Shown: positions 52,559 through 61,669 of the stretch, one piece after another
How the letters are laid out: every line of letters starts with the position of its first letter
How positions within the stretch are numbered: position 1 is the first letter of the stretch
Assembly (NCBI GenBank): GCA_000307305.1
Contig: DF158882.1
Location: 991,495-1,055,494 of the forward strand
Length of the DNA stretch: 64,000 bases
Source: Enterobacteriaceae bacterium B14
Lineage (GTDB): Bacteria > Pseudomonadota > Gammaproteobacteria > Enterobacterales > Enterobacteriaceae
Reading direction: 5' to 3'
The notes under the pieces: generated by a model
The model's database searches: none
What the model was told of the DNA's origin: nothing
The model's input: the letters and a program-made list of their open reading frames with translations, nothing else
Position numbers and translations under genes: made by a program

Positions 52559-53017
52559 AAGAAAACCATAACGTAATAAACAAAAAATACTCACCAGTCA
52601 CAGTGAGATATACATAACTGCAAATTCAATGGCGCAATAAATCGTTCAGATCGTTTTAGCACTCAGGCCAAGGATACAATTTTATAACAAAAAATAGCAA
52701 CGACGCCAAGCCTTGCCAATCGGGTCAGCCATGCAGCAAGAGCTTGTTCTCTCTATACATGAAGAGATTAACTCTCAAGTATAGAAAGGCATCTAGCACT
52801 ATCGTCTCTTCAATAAAATATGAATAAAATTAATTTATTAACAGAGGTAATTATTGCAATGACTATCTATGGTTTTCAATAAAGAAATAACCAATGAACT
52901 CAATTAATTGAATTTAAAATATAAAAAAGCTCATCCATTAAAAAGAAATACAAAGATATAAAACAAAATATTTCTTAACATATAAGTAGAAAGAGTGGCA
53001 AAAATTGAAACATTCAC
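52559..53017. other. AT-rich region between msrC and sdsR
   Basis: About 460 bp with no supported gene. The E. coli genes between yebR and the SdsR locus (yebS, yebT and beyond) are absent. The minus strand opposite SdsR could encode a SraC-like transcript, but this cannot be shown from sequence. Confidence 0.4.
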
Positions 53018-53023
53018 TACGCT
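53018..53023 (+). promoter_or_regulatory. sdsR promoter -10 element (sigma-S type)
   Basis: TACGCT preceded by C and followed by TAT (CTACGCTTAT) fits the sigma-S extended -10 pattern. It lies 6 bases before the inferred +1 at 53030. SdsR is known to be sigma-S dependent. Confidence 0.6.
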
Positions 53024-53029
53024 TATAAA

Positions 53030-53132
53030 GCAAGACTTCACAGTCTTCATAAATGCCAACTTTTAGCGCACGGCTCTCTCCCAAGAGCCATTTCCCTAGA
53101 CCGAATATAGGAATCGTATTCGGTCTCTTTTT
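53030..53132 (+). ncRNA. sdsR: Small regulatory RNA SdsR (RyeB)
   Basis: The central part, from atgccaacttttagcgc through cggctctctcccaagagcc to the terminator, matches my recollection of E. coli/Salmonella SdsR almost base for base. A first hairpin (ggctct/agagcc, 53072-53089) is followed by the terminator agaccgaata (53098-53107)/tattcggtct (53117-53126) and a run of seven or eight T. The 5' end gcaagac-(n)-gtctt forms its own small stem. About 103 nt, as in E. coli. In enterobacteria SdsR is an Hfq-dependent, sigma-S-driven sRNA that represses ompD, mutS and other mRNAs. Confidence 0.93.
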
Positions 53133-53147
53133 TTAGAATGTTGCCTT

Positions 53148-53720
53148 CTAGCGTATCAATTGCATATAGAGTGCATTAACACCCTTTCTATTATCTCTTT
53201 TGCCATAAACAGCATTAAAAGCATCTGACCACACTAACTGACCTGATTCATTTTTTACGACCAAATCATCTAGGCTTTCAACGGGGATAAATCGTTGGAT
53301 ATCTTTTAAGGCATCTTTTCGCGTTTTCGTCACGGTAATTTGATACTTCTTTAAGAAGTTTACCTGGCTTCCTTCTGCCAATAGTTGAGGAAGTGCCGTT
53401 ACTCTCACACTATCAGTGTTCGTTCTGATAAAACTGGCATAAATACCTAAAATAACCGCCCTCTTACTGATAATCAGTTGAGTTTCTGGTAAATCTTCCT
53501 CAAAGACAAAAGGCGATAATTGAATACTAGGGAGCCCGCCACTATCTAAAGAAAATAAAGTATGGGCATCCACTTTATAACCACTCAATGATTCAACAGC
53601 TTCGATCAACCTTGGTGGTGGTGGTGGGAGTGCTTTCTTAGTTTTAGTACCAGCGGCATAAGCGAGACATGCTGTCGTCATTAAGCACATCAACATAAAA
53701 TATTTAATTAGCCGAATCAT
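53148..53720 (-). CDS. Unrecognised secreted proline-rich protein
   Basis: 190 residues from the ATG at 53720; a TTG at 53729 close to AAGGA would add three. A signal peptide or lipid-free anchor (MIRLIKYFMLMCLMTTACLAYAA) precedes a TKTKKALPPPPPRL basic/proline segment and a mixed alpha/beta domain (about 45-190) with no motif I recognise. The ACLAYAA cleavage site suggests export to the periplasm. Its 3' end lies only 15 bp from the end of the oppositely transcribed sdsR, so the two transcripts converge. No E. coli counterpart recognised. Confidence 0.7.
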   Translation of the reverse strand: MIRLIKYFMLMCLMTTACLAYAAGTKTKKALPPPPPRLIEAVESLSGYKVDAHTLFSLDSGGLPSIQLSPFVFEEDLPETQLIISKRAVILGIYASFIRTNTDSVRVTALPQLLAEGSQVNFLKKYQITVTKTRKDALKDIQRFIPVESLDDLVVKNESGQLVWSDAFNAVYGKRDNRKGVNALYMQLIR

Positions 53721-54054
53721 ATATAACAACTATCCTTAGTGATTTTTTGGCCAAAAGAGAAGTTCTACTTTATACCCGTCATACTTCTGTCATAAAAGCG
53801 ATATATTGCCATTTCTATCAAAATACCTGTTTCCATACTCAAAATATGAGATTGCTCTCATTATTATTCAGGAATTGATATTTTTATATTAGGCTAATTG
53901 ATTTTAATGCGCTGTAACTTAAAGGATAAATTATATGGAATTCATAGAAATCGATATCATAGAAAAACTCAAATACGGCACAATACGTCAATAGTGACAG
54001 TAACTATTTCACCAATGTTCTTTTGATAAAATACCAAAATATAATTGTTCAAAC
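53721..54054. other. Intergenic region with a possible 19-codon ORF
   Basis: About 330 bp, AT-rich. An ORF at 53935-53994 (MEFIEIDIIEKLKYGTIRQ) has AAAGGA 9 bases upstream, but it is too short to judge and has no known relative. The promoter of the secreted protein (minus strand) should lie at about 53730-53800. Confidence 0.3.
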
Positions 54055-54080
54055 GTAAAAAAACCGCCTATTGGCGGTTA
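54055..54080 (-). terminator. Terminator of the tRNA operon
   Basis: Stem aaccgcc (54062-54068)/ggcggtt (54073-54079) with a 4-nt loop. On the minus strand seven T follow. About 40 bp after tRNA-Leu. Confidence 0.88.
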
Positions 54081-54120
54081 ATGAATTTCTTGCACTAAAT
54101 TTTATTATACTAATAATAAA

Positions 54121-54207
54121 TGGTGCCCGGAGCGAGACTTGAACTCGCATGGCGTTGCCGCCGAGGGATTTTAAATCCCTTGTGTCTACCGATTTCACCA
54201 TCCGGGC
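54121..54207 (-). tRNA. leuZ: tRNA-Leu (anticodon TAA)
   Basis: 87 nt with encoded CCA. The acceptor stem GCCCGGA/TCCGGGC, class II long variable arm (CTCGGCGGCAACGCC) and anticodon loop with TAA flanked by the stem AGGGA/TCCCT are clear. Same order Gly-Cys-Leu as E. coli glyW-cysT-leuZ. Confidence 0.95.
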
Positions 54208-54216
54208 ATACAACTT

Positions 54217-54290
54217 TGGAGGCGCGTCCCGGAGTCGAACCGAGGTTCACGGATTTGCAATCCGCTGCATAGCCACTCTGCCAACGCGCC
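54217..54290 (-). tRNA. cysT: tRNA-Cys (anticodon GCA)
   Basis: 74 nt with encoded CCA. Acceptor stem GGCGCGT/ACGCGCC, discriminator U, anticodon GCA in the ATTGCAAAT loop, T-arm GGTTCGACTCC. Confidence 0.95.
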
Positions 54291-54349
54291 AAAAAACTTT
54301 AAACATTTAACTTCCAGCTTCATGTAAGCCATCTACCTGAAACTAAATT

Positions 54350-54425
<76 letters not shown>

Positions 54426-54566
54426 ACTCATCGAACTTACTGATTTAAACTATCTTTTGGCGAATCACTCTCGCCTTGGATGCGATGCATTCTACTTATC
54501 TGGCGTATTGAGTCAATAAATTTATCTATAAAGTGCGTTCGTTTGCTGCTTTTTACAACGCTTCGC

Positions 54567-55115
54567 TCACGGCGCCAGCAAATCATGGCGTGCAGCACTC
54601 AAATACTGAAACATTGACCAAAAAGTTAAGACTGTTGCGATATACAAAGTCACATAGCCAGCAAATTCAATATATATATTAGGATTCCACAGAAGAGCAA
54701 CCAAAGAGAGCATCTGTGAAGCTGTCTTGACCTTACCAACCCAAGAAACAGCAACATTACTGCGCTTTCCTATTCCTGCCATCCACTCTCTTAAGGCAGA
54801 AATAATAATTTCTCGAGCAATCATCGTTGCAGCAGGCAGAGTCACCCACCAAACATCATTGGACTCAACGACTAATACCAGAGCAGTTGCAACCATTACT
54901 TTATCAACAACAGGATCAAGAAAAGCCCCGAAACGGGTCATTTGTTTCCATCGTCTCGCTAAAAAACCATCAAACCAGTCCGTAGCTGCAGCGACAACAA
55001 ATATGGCTGCACATAACGTAGGTGCCCATGTAAACGGCAGATAAAATGCCAATACAAAGAATGGGATGAGCACAACTCGAAATAAGGTAAGCAAAGTCGG
55101 TATATTGAATTGCAT
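54567..55115 (-). CDS. pgsA: Phosphatidylglycerophosphate synthase
   Basis: 182 residues (the E. coli length). The CDP-alcohol phosphotransferase signature [20 protein letters not shown] followed by LDPVVDKVM has the DGxxAR(x8)GxxxDxxxD spacing. Four hydrophobic helices. Makes phosphatidylglycerol phosphate from CDP-diacylglycerol and glycerol-3-P. Between uvrC and the tRNAs on the same strand, as in E. coli. Confidence 0.97.
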   Translation of the reverse strand: MQFNIPTLLTLFRVVLIPFFVLAFYLPFTWAPTLCAAIFVVAAATDWFDGFLARRWKQMTRFGAFLDPVVDKVMVATALVLVVESNDVWWVTLPAATMIAREIIISALREWMAGIGKRSNVAVSWVGKVKTASQMLSLVALLWNPNIYIEFAGYVTLYIATVLTFWSMFQYLSAARHDLLAP

Positions 55116-55165
55116 AGTAATGTAGCTGCTGAAGAGAACACTATTGCTATGTTGCTACATTGTCC

Positions 55166-56989
55166 TCAGCGTTTCAATGCATTAAAGATTTTTTCTGCTA
55201 AAGCCTGTGAAATACCTGGCACTTTCGCTATTTCATCCGGACTAGCATTCATCAATGGTTGCAGGCCACCCATAAATTTTAATAGCATTTGTCTACGTTT
55301 TGGGCCAATACCTTCAATATGCTCTAGAGCACTGGTTGATTTTACTTTAGCCCTGCGCTGCCTATGACCCGAGATAGCATGATTATGAGATTCATCACGA
55401 ATATGTTGGATAACATGCAAAGCTGGAGAGTCTGAAGCCAGAGATACCCCATCCCCTTCAGGAACAAAAAACAGCGTTTCCAAACCTGCTTTTCTATCCG
55501 CACCTTTCGCAACACCAATCAATAAGGGTTTATGCTTATCCCAAGGAACGTCTAATTCATTAAAAACATCTATTGCCTGACGAAGCTGCCCTTTACCACC
55601 ATCAATAAAGATGACATCAGGAATTTTATCTTCATCTAGCGCTTTACCATAACGTCGTCTTAAAACTTGGTTCATTGCAGCATAATCATCACCGGGCGTA
55701 ATACCTGAAATGTTATAACGTCGATACTCTGATTTAAAAGGTCCATCACCATTGAATACAACGCATGATGCAACTGTTTGCTCCCCCATTGTATGACTGA
55801 TATCAAAACACTCCATTCGATATATTTCAGGGAGCTTCAGTACCTCTGCTAGCGCAGTCATTCGCTGATGAATCGTGGATTGTTGAGATAACTTAGTCCG
55901 TAATGCGGTCTGAGCGTTAGTCTTAGCTAACTTTAAGTATCGAGCTCGGTCCCCTCGGGGGTTACTCTGAATTTGAATTTTTCTTCCTGCCAGCTCAGAT
56001 AGTGATTCAGAGAGCAGTTGATTCTCAGGCAAAGTATAATCAAGCAATATTTCTGTGGGCAATGTACGCATCTGGTTGCCCTGCAAATAGAACTGCCCGA
56101 TAAAAGTTTGTACAACTTCACTGAGTTCTGTGCCACTAGGGACCTTAGGATAATAACTTCGGCTACCTAACACCTTGCCCTGACGAATGAACAGTACATG
56201 CAAACAGGCCATCCCGGATTCAAAGTCCACACCAATAACATCAAGGTCGTTGCTATCACCTGTAACAAATTGCCTTTCCGTTACACGGCGCACGGCTTGA
56301 ATTTGATCACGAATACGGGCCGCCTCTTCAAAACGAAGTTCTCGGCTAGCCTCTTCCATTCGAGCCACTAAGTTACTCACAACAAGTTGGTCCTTTCCTT
56401 CAAGAAACATTCGAGCGTAATCAACTTGCCGCTGATATTCATCCTCACTGACTAATCCCTTAACGCAAGGCCCGAGACAGCGTCCAATTTGATATTGCAA
56501 GCAAGGTCTAGATCGATTGCTATATACACTATTTTCACATTGCCTAATAGGAAATAACTTCTGCATTAATATTAATGTTTCACGAACGGCAGTTGAGTTA
56601 GGAAAGGGGCCAAAATATTCACCTTTGGCATGTTTAGCACCACGATGAATAGTAATTCGAGGATGAGTATCTGAGCTTAGAAAAATGAGTGGGTAAGATT
56701 TATCGTCTCTTAACAAGACGTTATAGCGAGGCTGGTAAAGTTTTATATAGTTATGTTCAAGTAATAACGCTTCTGTCTCGGTATGAGTAACAGTAACATC
56801 GATTTGATGAATATTTTTTACTAAAACTTCTGTCTTCCGGCTTGATACGTTTTGCCGAAAATAACTTGATAGGCGTTTTTTAAGATCTTTTGCTTTACCT
56901 ACATATATAACTACGCCTTCAGCGTCATACATCCTATAGACGCCGGGCTGGCTAGTTACTAACTTTAGAAATTCTTGTGAATCAAACAA
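55166..56989 (-). CDS. uvrC: Excinuclease ABC subunit C (TTG start abutting uvrY)
   Basis: 607 residues (E. coli 610). GIY-YIG endonuclease at the N-terminus ([20 protein letters not shown]), a UVR motif (about 200-235, [20 protein letters not shown]), the RNase H-like endonuclease half ([33 protein letters not shown]) and C-terminal helix-hairpin-helices. The initiation codon is TTG (56989-56987). It follows the uvrY stop TAA with no gap and in the same frame, so no earlier start is possible. Confidence 0.96.
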   Translation of the reverse strand: MFDSQEFLKLVTSQPGVYRMYDAEGVVIYVGKAKDLKKRLSSYFRQNVSSRKTEVLVKNIHQIDVTVTHTETEALLLEHNYIKLYQPRYNVLLRDDKSYPLIFLSSDTHPRITIHRGAKHAKGEYFGPFPNSTAVRETLILMQKLFPIRQCENSVYSNRSRPCLQYQIGRCLGPCVKGLVSEDEYQRQVDYARMFLEGKDQLVVSNLVARMEEASRELRFEEAARIRDQIQAVRRVTERQFVTGDSNDLDVIGVDFESGMACLHVLFIRQGKVLGSRSYYPKVPSGTELSEVVQTFIGQFYLQGNQMRTLPTEILLDYTLPENQLLSESLSELAGRKIQIQSNPRGDRARYLKLAKTNAQTALRTKLSQQSTIHQRMTALAEVLKLPEIYRMECFDISHTMGEQTVASCVVFNGDGPFKSEYRRYNISGITPGDDYAAMNQVLRRRYGKALDEDKIPDVIFIDGGKGQLRQAIDVFNELDVPWDKHKPLLIGVAKGADRKAGLETLFFVPEGDGVSLASDSPALHVIQHIRDESHNHAISGHRQRRAKVKSTSALEHIEGIGPKRRQMLLKFMGGLQPLMNASPDEIAKVPGISQALAEKIFNALKR

Positions 56990-57646
56990 TTACTCACTCT
57001 CGTTCAACTTATCCGCTTTAAACAGTCCATGTCGGATCGCCAGATGTGTGAGCTCTACATCACCACTAATGTTCAACTTACTGAACATTCGATAACGATA
57101 GCTATTCACCGTTTTAGGACTCAGATTCAAATGCTCTGAGATTTCATTTACTTTCTGCCCTTTTGTGATCATTAACATGATCTGCAATTCTCTTTCGGAA
57201 AGAGAACTGAAAGGTGACTCTGTCTGTGGTTCCAACTGGCTTAATGCCATCTGTTGAGCTATGTCAGATGCTATATAACGCTGGCCGGTAAAAACAGTAC
57301 GGATCGCGTTAATCATCTCTTGTGGCGCAGCACCTTTACTTAGGTAACCCGCGGCACCAGCCTGCATAACTTTAGCTGGTAACGGATTCTCAGTATGAAT
57401 TGTCAGCATGATGACTTTTATATCCGGAGAATAACGCAAGATCTTACGCGTAGCCTCTAAACCACCAATACCGGGCATGTTCATGTCCATCAAAATAACA
57501 TCTACATTATTACTACGACACCATTTTACGGCATCCTCGCCGCACTGAGCCTCGCCTGCAACCTTGAGGCCCTTGACGTCTTCAAGAATGCGTCGAATCC
57601 CTGCGCGCACCAATTCGTGGTCATCAACAAGAAGAACGCTAATCAA
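56990..57646 (-). CDS. uvrY: Response regulator UvrY (GacA/SirA family, TTG start)
   Basis: 218 residues. Receiver domain with D8-D9, the phosphoacceptor D54 (VILMDMNMPG) and the Lys in GYLSKG, then a LuxR-type HTH (about 145-205: LSERELQIMLMITKGQKVNEISEHLNL). Partner of BarA; in enterobacteria it activates the CsrB/C sRNAs and hence virulence, biofilm and secretion genes. TTG start with GGAG 8 bases upstream. Divergent from the T6SS operon. Confidence 0.96.
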   Translation of the reverse strand: MISVLLVDDHELVRAGIRRILEDVKGLKVAGEAQCGEDAVKWCRSNNVDVILMDMNMPGIGGLEATRKILRYSPDIKVIMLTIHTENPLPAKVMQAGAAGYLSKGAAPQEMINAIRTVFTGQRYIASDIAQQMALSQLEPQTESPFSSLSERELQIMLMITKGQKVNEISEHLNLSPKTVNSYRYRMFSKLNISGDVELTHLAIRHGLFKADKLNESE

Positions 57647-59082
57647 CGAAAATTCTCCAAAGCATAGAGGGGGACATCATCATGTTCAAAAAACCCTGAG
57701 ATGCTTATGTTAAACCCATGGGGCAATAAAGCCAATAAGGTAGATAAAACGGCAATTAAAATAAATACTGTTGCCTTTAAATATTATCATTACCATCACT
57801 ACACAGAACTATTAGCTTCAATGAAGCTAAAATAAATCGAACCACGCTAATTTTTACATAGAGTTTATATCAACACAATCAGAAACAAGCTATCTTGTTG
57901 TTATATAATAAAATCATGGCTTTTCCTGCACTTTATACGAATAGATTATTTAATATCTACTATTAATTGTTTATCTATTTACTGGTCTCATTCGACCTTA
58001 CAGATGAATAACATTTGCTTATTAATATGCGTATCCATGCATAATTATGTAATCAGTTTATCATTCGTACAGTACCCAGTGATTAAGAATACTCCGCTAA
58101 TGTGATAAATATTCAGTAAGAATAAAAAATTGATTAAAAAAATTCACTTCCTACTGCCTAGCTTTAGCCCAAATACTTAATAAAGCCTAATAACCTCTTA
58201 CCGATACCTACGAATATTTAACTTTAAAACAAGCCAAAGCGCGCACGTCATTGAGATCGTACAAGGCGACATTTAACGACTCGCAAAGCGAGACTCAAAA
58301 GCTAGAGCCTTTTTTGCTTTATATTTGCACACTTCCATTATTTTATCATCAAAAAAACTGAGCTGCATAAAATCCAGCAAATTATAATAGCCTTAAATAT
58401 ATCACTATAATTCATTTCGCGGTTAATTAAGTGAGACTTGCGTTTCATTAGATGAACTGATGATTTTTTATGTTTATAGAATTCTCAACTCGCTTTTATA
58501 AAAAATAGTTAATATCAAATAATTATAATTACCACTACAATTAGTAGTATAATTAATCCACTGCTAATTCTCCTACTCACTTTCTAACCCAAAAACCTTT
58601 GTTGTTGAATAGACTCAATTTAGCGACTCCTACCTTATGTGTACAAGCAGAAATAATCAAAGTTCACTAATGATATAAAAAATTAAATTTTTTGCGCAAA
58701 AAGATTAAAATAAACAAAAAACTGCACACGAGAAGCATGAAACACCAAAAATTAAAGGTTAATTTTTAGCCTGAATTTGTATTGCATTCGTAATTGATTG
58801 TTTTTATTGATAATAATCGTCACGAAATATTTGCATTCAAAAAAGCGAGACTCATGTAACAAAAAATGGCTCATTAGTAGATCTTTAATTGCAAAAGGCG
58901 TAAAACGTTTCGTCATATTTTGACACAGAATTACATGATCAAAATAACAATAAAGAAGCCGCCTTATAGAGTGGCTCTGTTATATGTGCGTTTTTTAATT
59001 ATTTAACACCCAGAGCGAAAATGGCATTGATATGGTCTCATTTGAGGTCACAATGTTATGTTTTTATTCGTTCTGTTTTTAA
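57647..59082. other. Long AT-rich non-coding region between uvrY and the T6SS operon
   Basis: About 1.4 kb with no supported gene. Visible elements: a 19-bp palindrome at 57812-57830; a short G+C-richer island at 58230-58316 with the hairpin ctcgcaaagcgag and a following T6 run; many A/T tracts of the H-NS-binding kind. It probably holds the uvrY promoter and a distant T6SS promoter. Composition differs from neighbouring core genes. Confidence 0.5.
57812..57830. repeat. 19-bp palindrome upstream of uvrY
   Basis: TTAGCTTCA-A-TGAAGCTAA, perfect 9-bp arms around one base, with no T-run on either side. More likely a dimeric regulator site than a terminator. About 165 bp upstream of the uvrY start. 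Confidence 0.7.
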
Positions 59083-59147
59083 CCACCAAGGGAAGCTACC
59101 AAGTTCCGAGCGCTTTTTTAAAGCCCTCCGAAATGGTGGCTTTTTTT
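59083..59147 (+). terminator. Terminator-like hairpin in the tssB leader
   Basis: CCACC (59083-59087) and GGG (59090-59092) can pair with CCC (59124-59126) and GGTGG (59135-59139). Alternatively AAAGCC..CC (59120-59129) can pair with GG.GGCTTT (59135-59143). Either fold is followed by seven T. It ends about 52 bp before tssB. Two mutually exclusive folds ahead of a T-run look like an attenuator. Confidence 0.55.
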
Positions 59148-59199
59148 ATTGGGAAAAAACCATTAGCTAGTCAGTCTACACAATAAAAGGTATTTCAAT

Positions 59200-59697
59200 A
59201 TGAGTAAGGATAATTCCAGCAGTGTCGCTCCTAAAGAGCGGATCAATATCAAATATGTTCCAGCTACCGGTGGGCAAGTTGCCGAAGTTGAACTTCCTCT
59301 TAATCTGCTCGTTGTTGGCGATCTCAAAGGAACTCGTGAAGATACACCTATTGAAGAACGTCAGGTTGTTTCTATCGATAAAAACAATTTTTCCTCAGTA
59401 ATGAGCGAAGCGGGCATCAACTTAAGCTTCAACGTTCCAAATCGTCTTGAGGGAAAAGAAGGCGAAGAGATACATGTCGAACTACCAGTTAAAACATTAA
59501 GCGATTTCTCGCCAGACCGCATTGCACAGCAAGTTCCTGAGTTAAATAAACTTCTGGAATTACGCGAAGCGTTAGTTGCCCTGAAAGGTCCTTTAGGCAA
59601 CATTCCTGCGTTCCGTTCTCGCCTGCAAGACCTTCTTAGCAATGATGAAGCTCGTGAGCAACTGCTCAAAGAGCTAGAAATGATTGACCAAAAATAA
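59200..59697 (+). CDS. tssB: Type VI secretion sheath small subunit TssB (VipA)
   Basis: 165 residues, family length. The start SSVAPKERINIKYVPATG and the central LLVVGDLKGTREDTPIEERQVVSIDKNNF segment are typical of TssB. The C-terminal helix (LREALVALKGPLGNIPAFRSRLQ) packs with TssC. Forms the contractile sheath that drives the Hcp tube. AAAGG upstream. First gene of the operon tssB-tssC-tssE-orf-fha-tssJ-tssK. Confidence 0.95.
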   Translation: MSKDNSSSVAPKERINIKYVPATGGQVAEVELPLNLLVVGDLKGTREDTPIEERQVVSIDKNNFSSVMSEAGINLSFNVPNRLEGKEGEEIHVELPVKTLSDFSPDRIAQQVPELNKLLELREALVALKGPLGNIPAFRSRLQDLLSNDEAREQLLKELEMIDQK

Positions 59698-59735
59698 TCC
59701 CCGTGAACATAAGACACAGAGAAGGAATGCATTAT

Positions 59736-61220
59736 ATGTCTTTGAACCAAGAAGAACTGGTTGTCGGTTCTGAATCCGCAACGGGTTCTACTTCCCTACT
59801 TGATGAAATCATGTCTCAGGCGCGCTTAACGCCAGAGAATGATGGCTACGATATTGCTAGGAGTGGCGTTGCTGCTTTTATTACAAATATCTTAAACACC
59901 GGTACCAGAGATGAGCCAATCAACAAAATCTTAGTCGATAAGATGATCGTTGAGTTGGATAAAAAACTTAGTGTACAAATGGATGAAATCCTTCACGCAG
60001 AAAAATTTCGCGAAATGGAGTCATCTTGGCGTTCACTAAAACTACTAGTTGACCGCACTGATTTCCGCGAAAACATCAAAATCAACATCATTCATGCAAC
60101 TAAAGAAGAGCTGCTAGAAGATTTCGAGTATTCACCTGAAATTATCCAGTCTGGTTTCTATAAACACGTCTACTCGACAGGCTATGGCCAGTTCGGTGGT
60201 GAACCAGTTGCTTCTGTCATCGGTAACTACGCGTTCAGTAACAGCTCTCCAGACATGAAACTGTTGCAATATGTCAGCGCGGTAGGTGCGATGGCACATG
60301 CCCCATTCCTATCATCTGTTTCACCGAAGTTCTTTGGTTTGGAGAGTTTTACCGAGCTGCCAACGATCAAAGAATTAAAAGCGCTGTTTGAAGGCCCTGC
60401 CTACACGAAATGGCGCTCACTACGTGAATCAGAAGACTCACGTTACCTTGGCCTAACAGCACCTCGTTTTCTGCTACGTCTTCCGTACTCAGACACAGAA
60501 AACCCGATCAAAAACTTCAACTATCATGAAGATATTACCGCTAACCACGACCACTATCTGTGGGGTAACACGGCATATCTGCTAGCAGCCAACTTAACAG
60601 ACAGTTTCGCTCAATATCGCTGGTGTCCGAATATTATCGGCCCTCAGAGCGGTGGTGCAGTGAAAGACCTGCCAGTTCATCTCTACGAAGAAATGGGCCA
60701 ACTGCAGGCTAAAATTCCGACAGAAATTTTAATTACTGACCGTCGTGAATTTGAACTAGCCGAAGAAGGCTTGATCACACTGACCATGCGTAAAGGCAGT
60801 GATAATGCAGCATTCTTCTCTGCTAACTCTGTACAGAAACCAAAAGTATTCCCTAACACTCGCGAAGGTAAGATTGCTGAAACCAACTATAAGTTGGGCA
60901 CACAGCTGCCTTACATGTTCATCATCAATCGTTTGGCCCACTACATCAAAGTTCTACAACGTGAGCAAATCGGTTCTTGGAAAGAGCGTGGCGACCTTGA
61001 GCGTGAACTGAATACTTGGTTGAAACAGTACATTGCCGATCAAGAAAACCCACCATCTGAAGTTCGTAGCCGTCGTCCGCTTCGTGCCGCAAAAATTGAA
61101 GTTTTGGATGTTGAAGGCGATCCAGGCTGGTACCAAGTTGCCATGTCAGTACGACCACACTTCAAATACATGGGCGCTAGCTTTGAGCTATCTCTCGTTG
61201 GTCGTTTAGACAAGGAATAA
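59736..61220 (+). CDS. tssC: Type VI secretion sheath large subunit TssC (VipB)
   Basis: 494 residues from the ATG at 59736 (MSLNQEELVVGSESATG), chosen over in-frame upstream codons because GAAGGA at 59721-59726 is correctly spaced. TssC landmarks: ESSWRSLKLLVDRTDF, PHAPFLSSVSPKFFG-like AHAPFLSSVSPKFFGLESF, FLLRLPYSDTENPI, and the C-terminal EGDPGWYQVAMSVRPHFKY with the SLVGRLDKE end. Pairs with TssB in the sheath recycled by ClpV. Confidence 0.96.
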   Translation: MSLNQEELVVGSESATGSTSLLDEIMSQARLTPENDGYDIARSGVAAFITNILNTGTRDEPINKILVDKMIVELDKKLSVQMDEILHAEKFREMESSWRSLKLLVDRTDFRENIKINIIHATKEELLEDFEYSPEIIQSGFYKHVYSTGYGQFGGEPVASVIGNYAFSNSSPDMKLLQYVSAVGAMAHAPFLSSVSPKFFGLESFTELPTIKELKALFEGPAYTKWRSLRESEDSRYLGLTAPRFLLRLPYSDTENPIKNFNYHEDITANHDHYLWGNTAYLLAANLTDSFAQYRWCPNIIGPQSGGAVKDLPVHLYEEMGQLQAKIPTEILITDRREFELAEEGLITLTMRKGSDNAAFFSANSVQKPKVFPNTREGKIAETNYKLGTQLPYMFIINRLAHYIKVLQREQIGSWKERGDLERELNTWLKQYIADQENPPSEVRSRRPLRAAKIEVLDVEGDPGWYQVAMSVRPHFKYMGASFELSLVGRLDKE

Positions 61221-61226
61221 TCAGCA

Positions 61227-61661
61227 ATGGCAGCGCTGTTAAATTGGGACCGAGGGGGGTCCGCCAGCCTGTTTGAGCGTATCCAAGGGAAGAGCTCTCG
61301 TAGCTCTTCCTCTGGTGCCCAAGCTCTGGATTTGGTTAATTCGATAAAAAGACACCTGAGTAAAGTGCTCAATGCTCGCCCGGGTGAGTCTCAGAGCTCA
61401 ATGATGCTTGGGGTTATCGACCTCAACGATGCAACTATGGGCACGGCAGACCTTAATTCCAAGGTCAAAAATGCTATCGAAACGTGCATTGTGACTTATG
61501 AACCAAGGATAACGTCTGTTTTTGTTGAGGCAGGTAGTAACACGGATGACCCGTTGACCCTCTACTTCACTGTGACCGTCAACGTTCTCCTTGATGAAGA
61601 AGAAGAGACACTGGCATTTAATATTCAATTGGATAGCAATCGCCACTATCGTTTGGACTAA
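61227..61661 (+). CDS. tssE: Type VI baseplate protein TssE (gp25-like)
   Basis: 144 residues. SASLFERIQG near the start, then DLVNSIKRHLSKVLNARPGES and the gp25/lysozyme-like core with the conserved IETCIVTYEPRITSVFVEA (E-P-R motif). The baseplate component that initiates sheath assembly. It starts 6 bases after tssC. Confidence 0.93.
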   Translation: MAALLNWDRGGSASLFERIQGKSSRSSSSGAQALDLVNSIKRHLSKVLNARPGESQSSMMLGVIDLNDATMGTADLNSKVKNAIETCIVTYEPRITSVFVEAGSNTDDPLTLYFTVTVNVLLDEEEETLAFNIQLDSNRHYRLD

Positions 61662-61669
61662 CGGTTATC

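Noticed and set aside
54110-54292. 60-codon minus-strand ORF
   Set aside because: It lies across the tRNA-Leu and tRNA-Cys genes.
59021-59036. Possible sigma-54 promoter before tssB (TGGCATTGATATGGTC)
   Set aside because: The -24 GG is present, but the -12 element has GT instead of GC and the TTGC motif is missing.
57647-59082. CsrB/CsrC-type sRNA near uvrY
   Set aside because: No series of hairpins with GGA loops is present in the gap.
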